From Streptomyces sp. NBC_00461 (GTDB lineage Bacteria; Actinomycetota; Actinomycetes; Streptomycetales; Streptomycetaceae): a stretch of DNA of 64,000 nt. Where the stretch lies: the NCBI RefSeq assembly GCF_036013935.1, contig NZ_CP107902.1:7535001-7599000 (forward strand), written 5' to 3'. Within the stretch, counting starts at the first letter, position 1, and every line of letters begins with the position of its first letter. Below the pieces are notes generated by a model. The model made no database searches. It was given only the letters and a program-made list of their open reading frames with translations, and was not told the origin of the DNA. A program made the position numbers and the translations under genes. Of the stretch, positions 63,226 through 64,000 are shown piece by piece.

Positions 63226-64000
63226 TCACGCCGCCCGGTCACGCGCACACAGCGCGGCCGTGACGACCGTACGGGACTGGTGCTCGACCTGGTGCTCCAA
63301 AGGCACCCAGCGTGCGCGGAAACGCCGCGCGAAGGAGTCGCTCCAGGTCGCCACGAGCCGCTCCAGACCCGGTGCCGCACGGTCGCCGTTCTCCCGCAGG
63401 ACCCGTAGCAGCATGGCCGCCGCCCGCAGCGGCAGGCGGCGGCCGAACGCGTCCACACTGCCGACGTACGCCATCGTGTTGTCGGCGGGAGGCGTGTGGA
63501 TCCAGTCCGCGGCCAGGCCCGGAACCAACTCCAGCGCCCACTTGGCGGCCCGCAGCAGCGGCCCCTCGACGCCCTCCAGACGCGGCAGCGCCTCGGCGAG
63601 CACCCGCTCCACCTCCAGCGCGTCCCGCAGCAGCCGGCGGGCCAGCCGTCGCATCGCCGCGGCCGGCGCGGGATGCGGAGCAGGGTCGTCCACCAGGTCG
63701 CTCGCCCACATCGGCACCTCGACCACCGCCGTCAGACCGCCGTAGCGGTGGGTGGCGTACCAGGTGCTGTGACGGGCGTCGTCGGGCATGCTCGGGTACG
63801 CGGCGCCCGCGCCGGCGGAGGGCATCACATGCACTCCGGGCCCGGACGCGGCCCAGCCGGCGGCGTCCGAGGCGCCCGTCTCCACCGGGATGTGCAGCTG
63901 CGCCGCGGACTTGGCGAACGGCTCGGCGAGACCGGGTACGTCCTTCGTCAACTGGACCCAGCTGCCGCCCAGATCCGTGCCGTGCAGGGTCACCTGGAGG
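63226..64000 (-). CDS. M14-family zinc carboxypeptidase-like protein, partial (5' end outside window)
   Basis: The visible 258 residues are the C-terminal part of a paralogue of the M14 gene at 61431: TLHGTDLGGSWVQLTKDVPGLAEPFA corresponds to SLHGVDVGGGFVELTHDLPGLATRVA in that protein (shown here in spaced form as matching blocks). LTAVVEVPMWA matches the catalytic-Glu block and EHQVEHQSRTVV matches the end. The frame is open to the right edge, and the HxxE motif must lie beyond it. It converges on the protease-inhibitor gene, 17 bp away. Confidence 0.85.
   Translation of the reverse strand, partial: LQVTLHGTDLGGSWVQLTKDVPGLAEPFAKSAAQLHIPVETGASDAAGWAASGPGVHVMPSAGAGAAYPSMPDDARHSTWYATHRYGGLTAVVEVPMWASDLVDDPAPHPAPAAAMRRLARRLLRDALEVERVLAEALPRLEGVEGPLLRAAKWALELVPGLAADWIHTPPADNTMAYVGSVDAFGRRLPLRAAAMLLRVLRENGDRAAPGLERLVATWSDSFARRFRARWVPLEHQVEHQSRTVVTAALCARDRAA

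Overview
The window is very GC-rich with strongly GC-biased third codon positions, tight ATGA/GTGA gene overlaps and rare TTA leucine codons. It carries two conservons (CvnA-D), an A-factor-synthase/gamma-butyrolactone-receptor pair, geosmin synthase, a subtilisin-inhibitor protein and DUF6230/DUF6114 genes. Together these point to a Streptomyces chromosome. I saw no rRNA, tRNA, CRISPR array, transposase or phage gene.

Layout. 1-3.6 kb: the end of a SARP/AfsR-like regulator, then a leftward operon of a DrrA/DrrB-type ABC exporter and a cytochrome P450, preceded by 11-bp-period direct repeats. 3.8-12.5 kb: an OpuC/ProVW-like osmoprotectant importer (ATPase and two permeases), whose probable binding protein lies 5 kb away beyond a leftward conservon. 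12.5-17.5 kb: a second conservon, preceded by an orphan sugar-type binding protein. 17.9-23.8 kb: MFS exporter, two-module Lrp/AsnC regulator, DUF6114/DUF6230 membrane pair, a secreted protein and a membrane-tethered AA10 LPMO. 24-28.2 kb: AfsA-like synthase and TetR-type butyrolactone receptor (both with a TTA codon), an ARMT1/DUF89 phosphatase-like protein and a convergent P450.

28.4-52.5 kb is the most unusual part: two converging gene sets that look like one stress or conflict island. Rightward: a GAP1-like protein, then a vWA protein, a PP2C phosphatase and an atypical Ser/Thr kinase with zinc-ribbon and FHA-like tail (a TerY-P type triad). Leftward: a small unknown protein, a TPR protein, a giant CHAT (caspase-like) protease with TPR-like repeats, a small unknown protein, GrpE, a DnaK with a zinc ribbon, a degenerate Hsp70-TPR protein, two membrane proteins and a fibronectin-like protein. 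The protease and its TPR partner contain TTA codons, which suggests control by the bldA tRNA and hence by development. A plausible model, inferred only, is that the kinase/phosphatase/vWA triad sets the state of a chaperone-held caspase-like effector coupled to a membrane sensor.

52.8-64 kb: geosmin synthase, a membrane PDZ protein, a LysE-type exporter, an M24 peptidase, an aminoglycoside-phosphotransferase-like kinase, TreZ, a DUF1707-FHA protein, and a TTA-containing M14 carboxypeptidase whose stop overlaps the start of a subtilisin-inhibitor-like gene. A second M14 paralogue runs off the right edge.
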